Assembly: GCA_913061185.1 (NCBI GenBank)
Contig: CAJXTI010000005.1
Coordinates: forward strand, 53,248 to 117,247
DNA: 64,000 nt
Origin: an uncultured Oceanobacter sp.
Lineage (GTDB): Bacteria > Pseudomonadota > Gammaproteobacteria > Pseudomonadales > Oceanobacteraceae
Reading direction: 5' to 3'
Shown here: positions 38,291-49,026 of the stretch, piece after piece
Numbering within the stretch: the first letter of the stretch is position 1
How the letters are laid out: each line of letters opens with the position of its first letter
Position numbers and translations under genes: made by a program
The notes under the pieces: generated by a model
Databases searched by the model: none
Seen by the model: the letters and a program-made list of their open reading frames with translations, nothing else
Told to the model about the DNA's origin: nothing

Positions 38291-41200
38291 ATGCAGCATG
38301 ACAAACAAACAGGCAACCCCGTGCAGTCAGGAGCAGGCCCACAGCGCTTTTTTATCCCCGCCTTTGTCATCATGGTTACGATTGTCGTATTCAATGTGTA
38401 TCAGCACGTCTGTTCCGATCGGGAAAAACTACTCACCAGCGCCAGTATTATCGTTAACCAACAGGCCACCGCTCTCAGTTCCCTGCTGTTGGCCTATACG
38501 CCATTACAGTGCCATCTGCGCGAACATATCCCCACAGCCGAGCAGTTGTCAGCCACAGCCAAACTCGATCAACTGGCCGGATTAACACCATCCCTGGAAG
38601 CCATCGCCATAGTGACTCCCGCTCATGACATTCTGTATCAGCACACCCTGTCGGGACTGCTGCTCAGTCAGGAGCAGCTGGTTGTCCTTACCGACAATCC
38701 AGAACCGCACTCAACAACACAACTGCAATTATTACATGGACAACTCTATCTGGTGTCCTGGTGCAATCGCAGCAATCAGCAGTATCAGGTTGCCAGCCGC
38801 CACTCGGTTAACCACTTCAGTGCCAATACCCTGTCCAGCAGCAACCCGGATATCAGCCTCAGTCTGGTGAATAGCCGTTCTGGCAGCGCATTAGGCGACA
38901 CATTAAATAATCGGCCAGACAACCTCCCCCATGATGCACCATTGGCACAAAAAACAATCACCGGCACTGAGTGGTCTGTCGTTGCGCGACAGGTGCCAGG
39001 TTATCTGGAGCGCCAGCTCGCCGGACGTCTGGTTGCACCACTGCTGCTGATCTTGGTACTGATAGCATTTGCGCTGGCATTCTGGCGTTTTATTCGCAAA
39101 GCCGAGCAGGCCGCCAGGCATGCGGATAGCCAGCGTCAACAGGCTGAAGAACGGGCCGATCTGGTGCTGCAGTCGATAGAAGACGCCCTGATTTCTACCG
39201 ACGCCGACGGCATCATTAATTATATCAACAACCGCGCCAAGCTACTGCTTGAGCAAAATGGTCACGCGATTGTCCTCGGCCGCACACTCGCCGAAGCCTG
39301 GCCGCATCCTCGGGCATTGTGGTCCCACGGCCTCAACGCCCGCGAGCTGGAAGTCCTGCGCGATAATGGTCGCACTCTGTCGATCTCCCTCGACGGCGAG
39401 TCCCGCATTCTGGAGCAAAGCTACCACCCGCTGTATCGCGACCGGCAACTGGATGGCATCGTCTGGATACTGCGTGACATCAGCATTTCGGTGCGCACCC
39501 GTCGCGAACTGGAACTGAGCCGCCAGCGTTATATGTCCCTGTTCGAAGAAGCGGGTGTGGCCCACTGGTTATTGGATGTTTCCGAGTTCCGCAACACGCT
39601 CTCCAGCCTGGTGATTGTTAATGCCAACCAGGCGGCCGTGGTGCTGGCAGGAGCCACCAGTCGGCCACAACTGCAACTGCAGTTTCGGGAACTGTTTATT
39701 GATGACGGTAAAGCCTTTCTCGAGATGATCCGCCACAGCCTCAACGAACAGACCCGCTATACCCACACCAATGTCTCCGTCAAACGCTTTGATGGCCAAC
39801 AGCGAGAACTGTCGGCCCACTTCAGTCCCGGCTTCGACCACAAACTGATGATCTCCCTGATTGATATCACCGAAGAAAAGCGTGCCTCAGAACAGACACG
39901 GGAACAGGAAGCCTTCTGGGCTGCCGTGATGGCTGCCATGCCGGATACCGTCTTTGTCGCCAATCTCGATGATCGGCTGGAACCCGATCTTGTTTACTGC
40001 AACCGCACCGGTTCCCAAACGCTTGGTTACCCGGCAACCGATAATCGTGATGGCCACGACTGGCTGCTGTATGCCTCTGACGAGGTAAAAAAACACTGTC
40101 TCCAGGTCATGACGGTCGTCAGAAAACTGCCTCCCGGACAACCACTGGTCACCAGCGCCCAATTCCGTCATCACGACGGCAGCATCCGGGTTATTCGCTT
40201 CGAATTTACGCCATTCCAGCACAGTGATAACGGCAAGGTGGATCGCTATATAGGCACCGCTCGGGATGTAACCGCCGAGCTTACCAAGCAACAACAAGTC
40301 GCCGAAAGCGAAGCCCGTTACCGCATGGTGGCCGAGAACATGACCGACGTCATCTGGGCAACAGACGATCAGATGCAGCTCAACTTTGTCAGCTCGTCGG
40401 TACAGCGGCTGCTGGGCTATCCGCCAGACGAGTTGCTTGGCCTCGGTATCGGCGCGATTTTCAGCCGCCGGGATATCCGCAGCTTGTTCCGTGAATTACA
40501 GCAAAGCCTGCGTCAGGCGTTGCAGAATAACGGCAACGACCCCGGACTCTACCGCAATGTCCTGGTACAAAAAGACATTCAGGCTAAAACTCGCAGTGGC
40601 ACACGCTGCTTGCTGGAGCTGCAGGCCAGTATGATCTGGGGCCAGGACGGTGCGATGCAAGGCATCATCGGCATCTGCCGCGACGTCACCGAAAAACGTC
40701 AGAACGAGCGCGAACTGCTACTGGCGGCCGATGTGTTTGAAAACACCAACGAGGCCATTATTGTTGCCGATGCCCACTTCCGGGTGGTCAAGGTTAACCG
40801 GGCCTTTACCCATATCACCGGCTTTGCGAGTAATGAAATCATTGGCAAGACCCCGGATCACCTGGTAGCACCGGAACATCGCAACAACCAGTACATGCAC
40901 GAGATTATCGAAACCCTGGTGATTGAAAACTACTGGCAGGGAGAGCTGAAATACCGCTGTCTGAATGGCGAAATCCGCACATCCTGGACCGGCATCAGCA
41001 TCATTCGCGATCAGCAGCACGAGATTCAGAGCCTGACCATCATCATGTCGGACGTCACCGAACGTAAAGCCAACGAAGAACGCATTCACCGCCTGGCGTA
41101 TTACGACCCACTGACCGGCCTTGCCAACCGCGCCCAAATGCACGAACGGCTGGAGCTGTTGATGCACAAGACCGACAGTTCCGACGGTTTCCTGTCATTG

Positions 41201-42436
41201 CTGTTTATCGATCTCGACCGCTTCAAGCCGATCAACGATTCACTTGGTCACCCGGCGGGCGACAAGGTACTGATCGAGGTTGCCGAACGCCTGCGTCACT
41301 GTGTTAAAAGTGGTGACATGGTGTGCCGGATGGGCGGCGACGAGTTCACCATCAGCCTCGCCTTCAAGGATTCCGCCGACGATGTAGTCGCGATTTCCCA
41401 ACGGGTATCAGAACGCATTCTCAAAGAAATCAACCAACCCTATTACATTGGCAAGCACCAGCTGTTTCTCAGTGCCAGCATTGGTATCGCCACCTACCCG
41501 AGCGATGGCAACAGTGTCATCGAACTGTTGAAAAACGCCGACATGGCGATGTACCACGCCAAGGATGCCGGTCGTAACAACCTGCAATTCTACGACGCCA
41601 CCATGAATCGACGGGCGGTTGAACGCATGGAACTGGAAAATGACCTGCACCAGGTGATTCAGAAACAGGAGCTGTATCTGCTGTTCCAGCCACAATACGA
41701 CTCCAGGACGCTCAAGGCCGTCGGCGTGGAAACCCTGCTACGCTGGCAACACCCGGTGCGGGGCGAAGTATTACCCCAGGTGTTTGTGCCCATTCTGGAA
41801 GATACCGGTCTGATTGTGTCAGTGGGGCGCTGGGTATTGGAACAATCCTGTCTGCAAATGGCGCGCTGGCTCGAACTCAACAGTTCGGTTCGTCTGATCG
41901 CGGTCAATGTATCGGCGCGCCAGTTCAAATATCCGGGCTTTGTCGAGGAGGTCAAACAGGCAATCATAAAATCCGGCATATCAGCCAGCCATCTTGAGCT
42001 GGAACTGACCGAATCGGTGTTGATTGACGACATCGACTTCACCTTGTCGGTATTACACGAATTACGGGCACTGGGTGTACGCATCTCGATTGATGATTTT
42101 GGTACCGGCTATTCGTCACTCAACTACCTGAAACAATTCCCGGTCGATATGCTCAAGATCGACCGCAGTTTTATCCAGAACCTGCCAGCCAACCGTGATG
42201 ACGCCCAGATCACCCGCACGATTATCGCCATGGCCCACAACCTCGGCCTCGGTGTGATTGCGGAAGGCGTCGAAAACTGCGACCAGCTCGAATTCCTGGT
42301 CAAGGCCCGCTGTGAAAAGATCCAGGGTTACCTGTTGTCATACCCGGCCACCGCCGAAGAGCTCGAAAACCGCATTAAAACCCAACAAGTTTGTTGTGCA
42401 ATGCAGTTGAAAGACACTCAGTCTGACGGTGAATAA
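38291..42436 (+). CDS. Membrane sensor with five PAS-like domains, GGDEF and EAL
   Basis: 1381 residues. Two transmembrane helices (about 20-38 and 247-266) frame a periplasmic sensor region of about 205 residues that I do not recognise. PAS-like modules follow at about 290-400, 405-530, 545-670, 680-810 and 815-940. A GGDEF domain has its motif intact at 1015-1019 and an EAL domain follows. The inhibitory site before GGDEF reads KSGD instead of RxxD. The EAL signature reads E-T-L (1147-1149), with the other catalytic blocks present (NVSARQF, ELTES, DDFGTGYSS, KIDRSF, EGVE). It makes and/or degrades c-di-GMP; which activity dominates is open. A single-gene unit. Confidence 0.93.
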   Translation: MQHDKQTGNPVQSGAGPQRFFIPAFVIMVTIVVFNVYQHVCSDREKLLTSASIIVNQQATALSSLLLAYTPLQCHLREHIPTAEQLSATAKLDQLAGLTPSLEAIAIVTPAHDILYQHTLSGLLLSQEQLVVLTDNPEPHSTTQLQLLHGQLYLVSWCNRSNQQYQVASRHSVNHFSANTLSSSNPDISLSLVNSRSGSALGDTLNNRPDNLPHDAPLAQKTITGTEWSVVARQVPGYLERQLAGRLVAPLLLILVLIAFALAFWRFIRKAEQAARHADSQRQQAEERADLVLQSIEDALISTDADGIINYINNRAKLLLEQNGHAIVLGRTLAEAWPHPRALWSHGLNARELEVLRDNGRTLSISLDGESRILEQSYHPLYRDRQLDGIVWILRDISISVRTRRELELSRQRYMSLFEEAGVAHWLLDVSEFRNTLSSLVIVNANQAAVVLAGATSRPQLQLQFRELFIDDGKAFLEMIRHSLNEQTRYTHTNVSVKRFDGQQRELSAHFSPGFDHKLMISLIDITEEKRASEQTREQEAFWAAVMAAMPDTVFVANLDDRLEPDLVYCNRTGSQTLGYPATDNRDGHDWLLYASDEVKKHCLQVMTVVRKLPPGQPLVTSAQFRHHDGSIRVIRFEFTPFQHSDNGKVDRYIGTARDVTAELTKQQQVAESEARYRMVAENMTDVIWATDDQMQLNFVSSSVQRLLGYPPDELLGLGIGAIFSRRDIRSLFRELQQSLRQALQNNGNDPGLYRNVLVQKDIQAKTRSGTRCLLELQASMIWGQDGAMQGIIGICRDVTEKRQNERELLLAADVFENTNEAIIVADAHFRVVKVNRAFTHITGFASNEIIGKTPDHLVAPEHRNNQYMHEIIETLVIENYWQGELKYRCLNGEIRTSWTGISIIRDQQHEIQSLTIIMSDVTERKANEERIHRLAYYDPLTGLANRAQMHERLELLMHKTDSSDGFLSLLFIDLDRFKPINDSLGHPAGDKVLIEVAERLRHCVKSGDMVCRMGGDEFTISLAFKDSADDVVAISQRVSERILKEINQPYYIGKHQLFLSASIGIATYPSDGNSVIELLKNADMAMYHAKDAGRNNLQFYDATMNRRAVERMELENDLHQVIQKQELYLLFQPQYDSRTLKAVGVETLLRWQHPVRGEVLPQVFVPILEDTGLIVSVGRWVLEQSCLQMARWLELNSSVRLIAVNVSARQFKYPGFVEEVKQAIIKSGISASHLELELTESVLIDDIDFTLSVLHELRALGVRISIDDFGTGYSSLNYLKQFPVDMLKIDRSFIQNLPANRDDAQITRTIIAMAHNLGLGVIAEGVENCDQLEFLVKARCEKIQGYLLSYPATAEELENRIKTQQVCCAMQLKDTQSDGE

Positions 42437-42544
42437 CACTCACGTGCCAGCAAGCCACAATTTAGGGTAGAATGCTCGCCCTTTTAAATTGCCCGGCGTA
42501 GCCACGACCCGATGCGCAACGCCCCACACACCGAGGACGCCCTG

Positions 42545-43807
42545 ATGTTTAGCCGCGACATGAACATTGCCGACTTTGACCCGGATCTCTGGTCAGCCAT
42601 GCAGGCTGAAGACCAGCGTCAGGAACACCATATCGAGCTGATTGCTTCCGAAAACTACACCAGCCCACGGGTCATGGAAGCCCAGGGTTCCCAGCTGACC
42701 AACAAGTACGCCGAAGGTTATCCAGGCAAGCGTTACTACGGTGGTTGTGAACACGTTGATGTGATCGAACAGCTGGCCATCGACCGCGCCAAGGAACTGT
42801 TTGGTGCACCGTACGCCAACGTTCAGCCTCACTCTGGCTCCCAGGCCAACGCCGCCGTCTTTATGGCGCTGGTCAAGCCTGGCGATACCGTATTGGGCAT
42901 GAGCCTGGCCCACGGTGGTCACCTGACGCACGGCGCGTCGGTCTCTTTCTCTGGTCGCATCTACAATGCCATCCAGTACGGGCTGAACCCGGAAACCGGT
43001 GAAATCGACTACGAAGAAGTTGAACGCCTGGCAAAAGAACACCAGCCGAAGATGATCATCGCTGGTTTCTCGGCCTACTCCCGTATCGTCGATTGGCAGC
43101 GTTTCCGCGACATCGCTGATGCCGTCGGTGCCTACCTGTTCGTCGACATGGCTCACGTTGCCGGTCTGGTTGCTGCCGGTGTCTACCCGACGCCTGTCGG
43201 TATCGCCGATGTCGTTACCACCACCACTCACAAAACCCTGCGTGGCCCGCGTGGTGGCCTGATTCTGGCGAAAGAAGACGAAGAACTGAACAAAAAACTC
43301 AACTTCGCCGTCTTCCCGGAATCCCAGGGTGGCCCGCTGATGCACGTGATTGCCGCCAAGGCCGTGTGTTTCAAAGAAGCCATGTCGGAGGAATACAAAA
43401 CGTATCAGGCTCAGGTGGTAAAAAACGCCCAGGCCATGGCGAAAACCTTTATTGAAAGTGGCATCAACATCGTTTCTGGCGGTACCGACGACCACCTGTT
43501 CCTGGTGGATCTGATTGGCAAGGAATACACCGGCAAAGACGCCGACGCCGCACTCGGTCGCGCCAATATCACTGTCAACAAAAACTCCGTTCCCAACGAC
43601 CCACGTTCTCCGTTCGTAACCTCGGGTCTGCGTATCGGTAGTCCGGCAATCACTTCCCGTGGTTTTGGTGAAGCGCAAGCCACGGAACTGGCGGGCTGGA
43701 TCTGTGACGTTCTGGATAGTCTGGAAAATGGCACCTCAGCACACGTTGAAGCCGAAGTGAAAGCCAAGGTAATTGCCTTGTGTGACCAATTCCCGGTTTA
43801 CCGCTAA
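42545..43807 (+). CDS. glyA: Serine hydroxymethyltransferase
   Basis: 420 residues. The PLP-lysine is in [15 protein letters not shown] and the N-terminal signature is [12 protein letters not shown]. It converts serine and THF to glycine and methylene-THF. The start at [12 protein letters not shown] has GAGG eight bases upstream; ATG five codons later is possible. An upstream TAGAAT (about 42469) could be a -10. Confidence 0.96.
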   Translation: MFSRDMNIADFDPDLWSAMQAEDQRQEHHIELIASENYTSPRVMEAQGSQLTNKYAEGYPGKRYYGGCEHVDVIEQLAIDRAKELFGAPYANVQPHSGSQANAAVFMALVKPGDTVLGMSLAHGGHLTHGASVSFSGRIYNAIQYGLNPETGEIDYEEVERLAKEHQPKMIIAGFSAYSRIVDWQRFRDIADAVGAYLFVDMAHVAGLVAAGVYPTPVGIADVVTTTTHKTLRGPRGGLILAKEDEELNKKLNFAVFPESQGGPLMHVIAAKAVCFKEAMSEEYKTYQAQVVKNAQAMAKTFIESGINIVSGGTDDHLFLVDLIGKEYTGKDADAALGRANITVNKNSVPNDPRSPFVTSGLRIGSPAITSRGFGEAQATELAGWICDVLDSLENGTSAHVEAEVKAKVIALCDQFPVYR

Positions 43808-43824
43808 CATCGATCGACCTGTCA

Positions 43825-43853
43825 CATCGCGCCACACTTGCTGTGGCGCGATG
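43825..43853. terminator. Hairpin after glyA
   Basis: CATCGCGCCAC and GTGGCGCGATG form a perfect 11-bp stem with a 7-base loop, 17 bases after the glyA stop. There is no T-run. It may be a Rho-assisted terminator or an mRNA-stabilising end. Confidence 0.5.
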
Positions 43854-44025
43854 CCCGCCCCGACCGGCCGCTAGCGGCTACGCTCCATCGTCCAGGAGTC
43901 TGCTCAACACAGATTTTCACCCGACACTGCAGTTTTTTATTGCAACTTGACCCCGACGTTTTAGAATCGCAGCGCTCGTGCAAGAAGTTCCGATCGTACT
44001 CTTTCTGATACTCAGGATGCCTCTG

Positions 44026-44382
44026 ATGACGACGTCAACCGAACAATGCGCCTGTGGCTGGACTCCTATTTCCGAGTCCCGCCTACTGGATCTGATCAAA
44101 CGCGCAGAAACCAGCATGGAAGCACCTGTCAAAGCCCTCTGGGAACTGGTGCGCCTGCCGGATGCCGAAATATGGCAACAGCACCCTTGGGCCGATGAAG
44201 GCTGCGGCTTCTGGGTACTGGCGACCTTCAGCCGCCACTGTCTTTATTTTAACGATGTCACCCAGGGCTTTGCCGTGAGTCCATTCCGCAACTGGGGCAA
44301 TATCGATCACTTTGAACCCGACCCGACGCCGCTGGATGAACTGATCGAACGCCTGACCGCCAGCGCTTGCGAGAGCGCCTGA
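44026..44382 (+). CDS. Small conserved-looking protein of unknown function
   Basis: 118 residues and acidic, with no signal peptide or transmembrane helix. Aromatic-rich core segments, GCGFWVLATFSRHCLYFND and VSPFRNWGNIDHF, suggest a compact globular domain. An AGGA lies 8 bases before the chosen ATG; a GTG at 43978 could extend it. It lies between glyA and nrdR, a slot that is usually empty in this gene order. I do not recognise the family. Confidence 0.7.
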   Translation: MTTSTEQCACGWTPISESRLLDLIKRAETSMEAPVKALWELVRLPDAEIWQQHPWADEGCGFWVLATFSRHCLYFNDVTQGFAVSPFRNWGNIDHFEPDPTPLDELIERLTASACESA

Positions 44383-44497
44383 AGTCAATTCCAGCGACAC
44401 CACTGCAGCGAATGCCATTGCCTGACCATTCCGTCAGGAGTACACTGGCGCGCTTTGGCCACTATGGCCGTATCACGCTCTTTAGTCAGTTCCGCCT

Positions 44498-44983
44498 ATG
44501 CATTGTCCATTCTGTTCACATCCGGAAACCAAGGTGGTCGACTCACGCTTGATGGCTGACGGCGCCCAGGTTCGCCGTCGTCGCGAATGCTTGGGCTGTG
44601 CCGAGCGTTTCACCACGTTTGAATGCGTCGAACTGACCTTTCCCCATGTGATCAAACAAAATGGCGAACGGGAAACCTTCCGCGAGAGCAAACTCCGCAG
44701 CGGTATTGAACGAGCGCTGGAAAAACGCCCGATTCCGGTCGACACCATGGATGCTGCCATCCACCGCATTCTGCAAACCATTCGTAACAAAAACGACCGG
44801 GAAATTTCCAGTCGCCAGATCGGCGAATGTGTCATGGCCGAATTACGCCAGCTGGATCAAGTCGCTTACGTCCGCTTTGCCTCGGTATACCGCAGCTTCA
44901 AGGATCTGGACGAATTCCGCGCCGAAATTGAACGCCTGACAGACAGCGTCACCGCTGCCGTCATCACAGCAGTCGACGCATGA
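44498..44983 (+). CDS. nrdR: Transcriptional repressor NrdR
   Basis: 161 residues. The zinc ribbon has Cys 3, 6, 31 and 34 (MHCPFCSH ... CLGC). An ATP-cone domain follows (about 47-137). NrdR senses ATP/dATP and represses ribonucleotide reductase genes through NrdR boxes; no such target is in the window. Its stop overlaps the ribD start. Confidence 0.96.
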   Translation: MHCPFCSHPETKVVDSRLMADGAQVRRRRECLGCAERFTTFECVELTFPHVIKQNGERETFRESKLRSGIERALEKRPIPVDTMDAAIHRILQTIRNKNDREISSRQIGECVMAELRQLDQVAYVRFASVYRSFKDLDEFRAEIERLTDSVTAAVITAVDA

Positions 44984-46119
44984 ATACCCCTATTGAACAC
45001 AGCGATGAATACTGGATGGCCAAAGCGCTGCGACTGGCTGAACGCGGCCTTTATTCCACCAGCCCCAACCCCCGAGTTGGCTGTGTCATCGTCAAGGACA
45101 ACCGCTTGATCGGCGAAGGCTGGCACCAGCAAGCCGGTGGACCACACGCCGAAGTGCACGCCCTGCGCATGGCCGGTGATCAGGCCCAACATGCCACCGC
45201 TTACGTCACCCTCGAACCCTGCAGCCATTTTGGCCGCACCCCCCCCTGTGCCAATGCCCTGGCAGCAGCCGGTGTAGCCCGAGTGGTTGGCGCTTGCCGC
45301 GACCCCAACCCCCAAGTAGGCGGACGCGGCTTTCAACACCTGCGCGATGCCGGAATCGAGGTCACAGAAAGCTGCTTGCAAGCCCAGGCCGAAGCTCTGA
45401 ATACCGGTTTTATCCAGCGTATGCGCAGTGGGCTGCCCTGGGTCAGCATCAAACTGGCCCAAAGCCTGGATGGACGTACTGCCATGGCCAGCGGCGCAAG
45501 CCAATGGATCACCGGCCCGGACGCCCGACGTGATGTTCAACGCTTACGGGCGCGCAGCTGTGCCGTCATTACCGGTGCCAGCTCGGTGCTGATCGACAAT
45601 CCGTCGATGACCGTCCGGCCAGCCGAAACCGGTATTGAACAGCCTGAACACCTGTGGCGTCAGCCCTTGCGGGTGGTGATTGACGGCCAGCAACGGCTGA
45701 GCGGCAACGAAAAACTGTTTAACCAGTCTGGGGATATTTTGCTGGCGGTTACCGACCCGACTCGCGTCACCGTCCAGCGGGCGGCAGAATTGGGCCAACT
45801 GACGCTCTGGCAAAGCCCGCCGACCCGTTCTGGCAAGGTCGACCTGCCAGCCCTGCTGCAGTTTCTGGCCGCACAAGGCCACAACGAAGTGCTGGTCGAA
45901 AGTGGCGCTCACCTGGCGGCGGCCTTTGTCGAATCCGGTCTGGTAAACGAACTGGTGTTGTACTGCGCACCCACCTTGTTGGGCAGCAGTGCCCGCCCGT
46001 TACTGGTGCTGCCACTAGAGAGCATGCAACAACAGATGCGCTGGCAATGGCAGGATATACGCATGATTGGCAACGATCTGCGCCTGACCTTACGACCTGA
46101 ACAAGATCAGCCCGGTTAG
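44980..46119 (+). CDS. ribD: Bifunctional riboflavin deaminase/reductase RibD
   Basis: 379 residues. The N-terminal deaminase has the zinc motif HAEVHAL and [11 protein letters not shown]. The C-terminal NADPH reductase (about 150-375) has [12 protein letters not shown] and [11 protein letters not shown]. It performs steps two and three after GTP ring opening in riboflavin synthesis. Coupled to nrdR by ATGA. Confidence 0.96.
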   Translation: MNTPIEHSDEYWMAKALRLAERGLYSTSPNPRVGCVIVKDNRLIGEGWHQQAGGPHAEVHALRMAGDQAQHATAYVTLEPCSHFGRTPPCANALAAAGVARVVGACRDPNPQVGGRGFQHLRDAGIEVTESCLQAQAEALNTGFIQRMRSGLPWVSIKLAQSLDGRTAMASGASQWITGPDARRDVQRLRARSCAVITGASSVLIDNPSMTVRPAETGIEQPEHLWRQPLRVVIDGQQRLSGNEKLFNQSGDILLAVTDPTRVTVQRAAELGQLTLWQSPPTRSGKVDLPALLQFLAAQGHNEVLVESGAHLAAAFVESGLVNELVLYCAPTLLGSSARPLLVLPLESMQQQMRWQWQDIRMIGNDLRLTLRPEQDQPG

Positions 46120-46189
46120 CCGAATGCTGAGCAACGGCATCCGGCTTGTCGCCAATGCCAATAGAAATAGAGACCGATAGAGAGCAGCC

Positions 46190-46843
46190 ATGTTTACAGG
46201 AATTATCGAAGCGATCGGCACCGTCGCCAGCGTTACCAGCGTCTCTGGCGACCTGCGTCTGACGATCCGCAGCGGTGCGCTGGATCTGACTGATGTCAAA
46301 CTCGGCGACAGCATTGCCACCAACGGCGTTTGCCTGACGGTCGTGGCACTGCCCGGCGACGGTTTTGTGGCCGATGTCTCACGCGAGTCACTGTCCCACA
46401 CGCGTATTAGTGCCTGGCAAGCAGGCACACGGGTGAATCTGGAAAAGGCGCTACTGCCGACGACCCGCCTGGGCGGCCATATGGTCAGTGGCCACGTTGA
46501 TGGCGTTGGCCGTATCAGCAGTCGTCAGGCCGATGCACGTTCCATTCGCCTCGGCGTCAATGCTCCGGCAGAACTGACGCGTTATATCGCCGCCAAGGGT
46601 TCAATTACCGTCGATGGCGTCAGCCTGACTGTCAATGCCCTCAACGACGACGGCTTTACACTGAATATTGTGCCCCATACTGCGGCGGAGACAACATTGA
46701 TTTCCATTCAGCCGGGTCAGCAGGTTCACCTGGAAGTTGATATGATTGCCCGCTATCTGGAACAGTTGGTCAAGGCACCAGCAACCACAGAAAAAACACC
46801 CATGGATGCGGCTTTTCTGGCGCAACACGGGTTTTGGAAATAG
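46190..46843 (+). CDS. ribE: Riboflavin synthase alpha subunit
   Basis: 217 residues made of two lumazine-binding repeats, each beginning with an MFTGIIEAIG / MVSGHVDGVG block and containing NGVCLTV / DGVSLTV. It dismutates two lumazines to riboflavin. AGAGAGCAGCC precedes ATG. It lies 70 bases after ribD; there is no FMN riboswitch in the gap. Confidence 0.96.
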   Translation: MFTGIIEAIGTVASVTSVSGDLRLTIRSGALDLTDVKLGDSIATNGVCLTVVALPGDGFVADVSRESLSHTRISAWQAGTRVNLEKALLPTTRLGGHMVSGHVDGVGRISSRQADARSIRLGVNAPAELTRYIAAKGSITVDGVSLTVNALNDDGFTLNIVPHTAAETTLISIQPGQQVHLEVDMIARYLEQLVKAPATTEKTPMDAAFLAQHGFWK

Positions 46844-46909
46844 GCGGAACTGACCGGCAACAAGATCGGCACCGACACACACTCACAGGTTATTCTGAAC
46901 AGGCTCATT

Positions 46910-48025
46910 ATGGCACTGAACACCATCGAAGAAATTATTGCCGACATCCATGACGGTAAAATGGTCATCCTGATGGATGACGAAGACCGTGAAAACGAAG
47001 GCGATATTATTGTTGCTGCAGAGAAAGTGACGCCAGAAATCATCAACTTTATGGCCACAGAAGCGCGTGGTCTTATCTGTCTTCCCTTGTCAGCAGAACG
47101 TTGTGATTACCTCGGTTTACCCGCCATGGTAACCGCCAACGGCGCCAAGTTTTACACCCCGTTCACGGTTTCCATTGAAGCCGCCGAAGGCGTCACTACC
47201 GGTATTTCTGCCGCCGACCGCGCCGCCACTATTCTCGCCGCTGTGAACCCGATGGGTAAACCGGAAGACATCGTCCAGCCGGGGCATATATTCCCGTTAC
47301 GCGCCCGTCCGGGTGGTGTACTGAGTCGCGCTGGCCATACTGAAGCCGGTTGTGACCTGGCACGCCTGGCGGGTCTTAACCCCGCCGCTGCCATCGTTGA
47401 GGTATTAAACCCTGATGGCACCATGGCCCGTCGCCCGGAACTGGAAGTGTTTGCGGAAAAGCATGGCATCAAGATCGGTACAATCGCCGACCTGATCCAC
47501 TACCGCATCGCCAATGAAAAAACCGTTGAGCTGGTCAGCAAGGACGACATCTCCACCGAATATGGCGATTTTGTGTTACACACCTTCCGCGACACCATCC
47601 AGAACGAAACACATCTGGCGCTGACCCTCGGTGACATTCACCCGGACAGCCCCTGTGTGGTGCGGGTACAGACCAATAACTATCTGCGCGACGTGCTGGG
47701 CATGCGCCCAACCAGCGGCTCCAGCTGGTCGTCTTCCCATGCGCTGCAACGTATCGCCGATGAAGGCGAAGGCGTACTGGTGTTGTTGTCGGCGGGTCAG
47801 CGCGAATCGATTGAAGACAGCCTTGGTGACTTCTTTGGCCGCGCCCGCCCGGTGCGTAGTCCCAACAAGGACAGCTCCGGTGCCTTCCTGACCATTGGCA
47901 CCGGCTCCCAAATCCTGCGCGAGCTGGGCGTTCAGAAAATGCGCCTGCTCAGCTCGGAAATGAAATACAGCGGCATCTCGGGTTTCGATCTCGAAATTAC
48001 CGAATACTTGCCATTTGATGCCTGA
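46910..48025 (+). CDS. ribBX: RibBX: DHBP synthase with a degenerate GTP cyclohydrolase II-like domain
   Basis: 371 residues. The N-terminal 3,4-dihydroxy-2-butanone-4-phosphate synthase (1-200) is complete: [22 protein letters not shown]. The C-terminal half (205-371) aligns in layout with GTP cyclohydrolase II but lacks the zinc cysteines. The region after [15 protein letters not shown] has no C-x-C pair. This is the proteobacterial RibBX form, in which only RibB activity is expected; a true RibA must be elsewhere. It lies between ribE and ribH. Confidence 0.93.
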   Translation: MALNTIEEIIADIHDGKMVILMDDEDRENEGDIIVAAEKVTPEIINFMATEARGLICLPLSAERCDYLGLPAMVTANGAKFYTPFTVSIEAAEGVTTGISAADRAATILAAVNPMGKPEDIVQPGHIFPLRARPGGVLSRAGHTEAGCDLARLAGLNPAAAIVEVLNPDGTMARRPELEVFAEKHGIKIGTIADLIHYRIANEKTVELVSKDDISTEYGDFVLHTFRDTIQNETHLALTLGDIHPDSPCVVRVQTNNYLRDVLGMRPTSGSSWSSSHALQRIADEGEGVLVLLSAGQRESIEDSLGDFFGRARPVRSPNKDSSGAFLTIGTGSQILRELGVQKMRLLSSEMKYSGISGFDLEITEYLPFDA

Positions 48026-48055
48026 CATTCCCCTGCTTACAAACTGGAAATACTC

Positions 48056-48532
48056 ATGAAACAGATCAGAACCATTGAAGGCAACCTCACCCCGAACGAC
48101 GGTAAATACGCCATTGTCGTTGGTCGCTGGAACGCCTTTGTTGTGGAAAGCCTGCTTGAAGGCGCGGTCGACAGCCTGCTGCGTCACGGTGTTGACGAAG
48201 AAAACATCACGATTATTCGTGCACCGGGTGCGTTTGAGATTCCTCTGGTAGTGCAGCGTATCGCCGCCTCTGAACAATACGATGCCATCATTGCCCTCGG
48301 CGCAGTGATTCGTGGTGGGACACCACACTTCGAATACGTCGCTGGTGAATGCACCAAAGGCCTGGCCAACGTCTCGCTGGAATACAGCGTACCGGTTTCC
48401 TTCGGTGTACTGACCGTCGACAGCATTGAACAGGCGATTGAACGCTCTGGCACCAAGGCCGGCAACAAAGGGGAAGAAGCTGCAATGTCTGCCTTTGAAA
48501 TGGTTTCCCTGCTGTCCGCCCTGGAGGCCTGA
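48056..48532 (+). CDS. ribH: 6,7-dimethyl-8-ribityllumazine synthase
   Basis: 158 residues. Active-site segments are [22 protein letters not shown] and [14 protein letters not shown]. It condenses the RibB and RibD products to lumazine. It lies 30 bases after ribBX and 5 bases before nusB. Confidence 0.96.
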   Translation: MKQIRTIEGNLTPNDGKYAIVVGRWNAFVVESLLEGAVDSLLRHGVDEENITIIRAPGAFEIPLVVQRIAASEQYDAIIALGAVIRGGTPHFEYVAGECTKGLANVSLEYSVPVSFGVLTVDSIEQAIERSGTKAGNKGEEAAMSAFEMVSLLSALEA

Positions 48533-48537
48533 TCCGC

Positions 48538-49026
48538 ATGTCACGTGCTTCTGGCAACCATAAACCCAGTCCTGCTGCGCGCCGCAAAGCGCGTGGTTTT
48601 GCCTTGCAGGCGCTGTACCAGTGGCATATCGCCGGTGCCAACCTGACTCAGATTGAATCGGAATTTCGTGCCGATAACGACATGAGCAAGGTCGACCTGG
48701 AATATTTCCACGATATTCTCCACGGCGTACCGCGTGAGCGTTCTGCCCTGGATGAAAAAATAGCCCCGCTGATGGATCGTCGCCTTGATGAAATGACACC
48801 GGTTGAGCTGTCCATTCTGCGTCTTGGTGCCTTTGAAATGTGCCGTCGGCCAGATGTACCCTACAAGGTCGTAATTAACGAATCGGTGGAATTGGCCAAA
48901 ATCTTTGGTGCCACCGACGGCCACAAGTACATCAATGGCGTCCTCGACAAACTGGCCCAGCGTGAACGGGCGGTCGAGATTCGTGGTGCCCGTGCACCAC
49001 AGCGGCAGGACAACAAAGAACAGTGA
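48538..49026 (+). CDS. nusB: Transcription antitermination factor NusB
   Basis: 162 residues. All-helical NusB fold with [15 protein letters not shown] near the N-terminus and [28 protein letters not shown] at positions about 110-140. With NusE it binds boxA in rRNA operons. Its stop overlaps the thiL GTG. Confidence 0.95.
   Translation: MSRASGNHKPSPAARRKARGFALQALYQWHIAGANLTQIESEFRADNDMSKVDLEYFHDILHGVPRERSALDEKIAPLMDRRLDEMTPVELSILRLGAFEMCRRPDVPYKVVINESVELAKIFGATDGHKYINGVLDKLAQRERAVEIRGARAPQRQDNKEQ

Noticed and set aside
42593..43678. 361-codon minus-strand reading opposite glyA
   Set aside because: Shadow of a highly conserved gene with strong codon bias, which commonly keeps the opposite frame open.
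46120..46909. FMN riboswitch near ribE or ribBX
   Set aside because: The gaps at 46120-46189 and 46844-46909 are too short and lack the RFN conserved blocks.
47576..48799. 407-codon minus-strand reading opposite ribBX, ribH and nusB
   Set aside because: Crosses three good genes; no recognisable protein.
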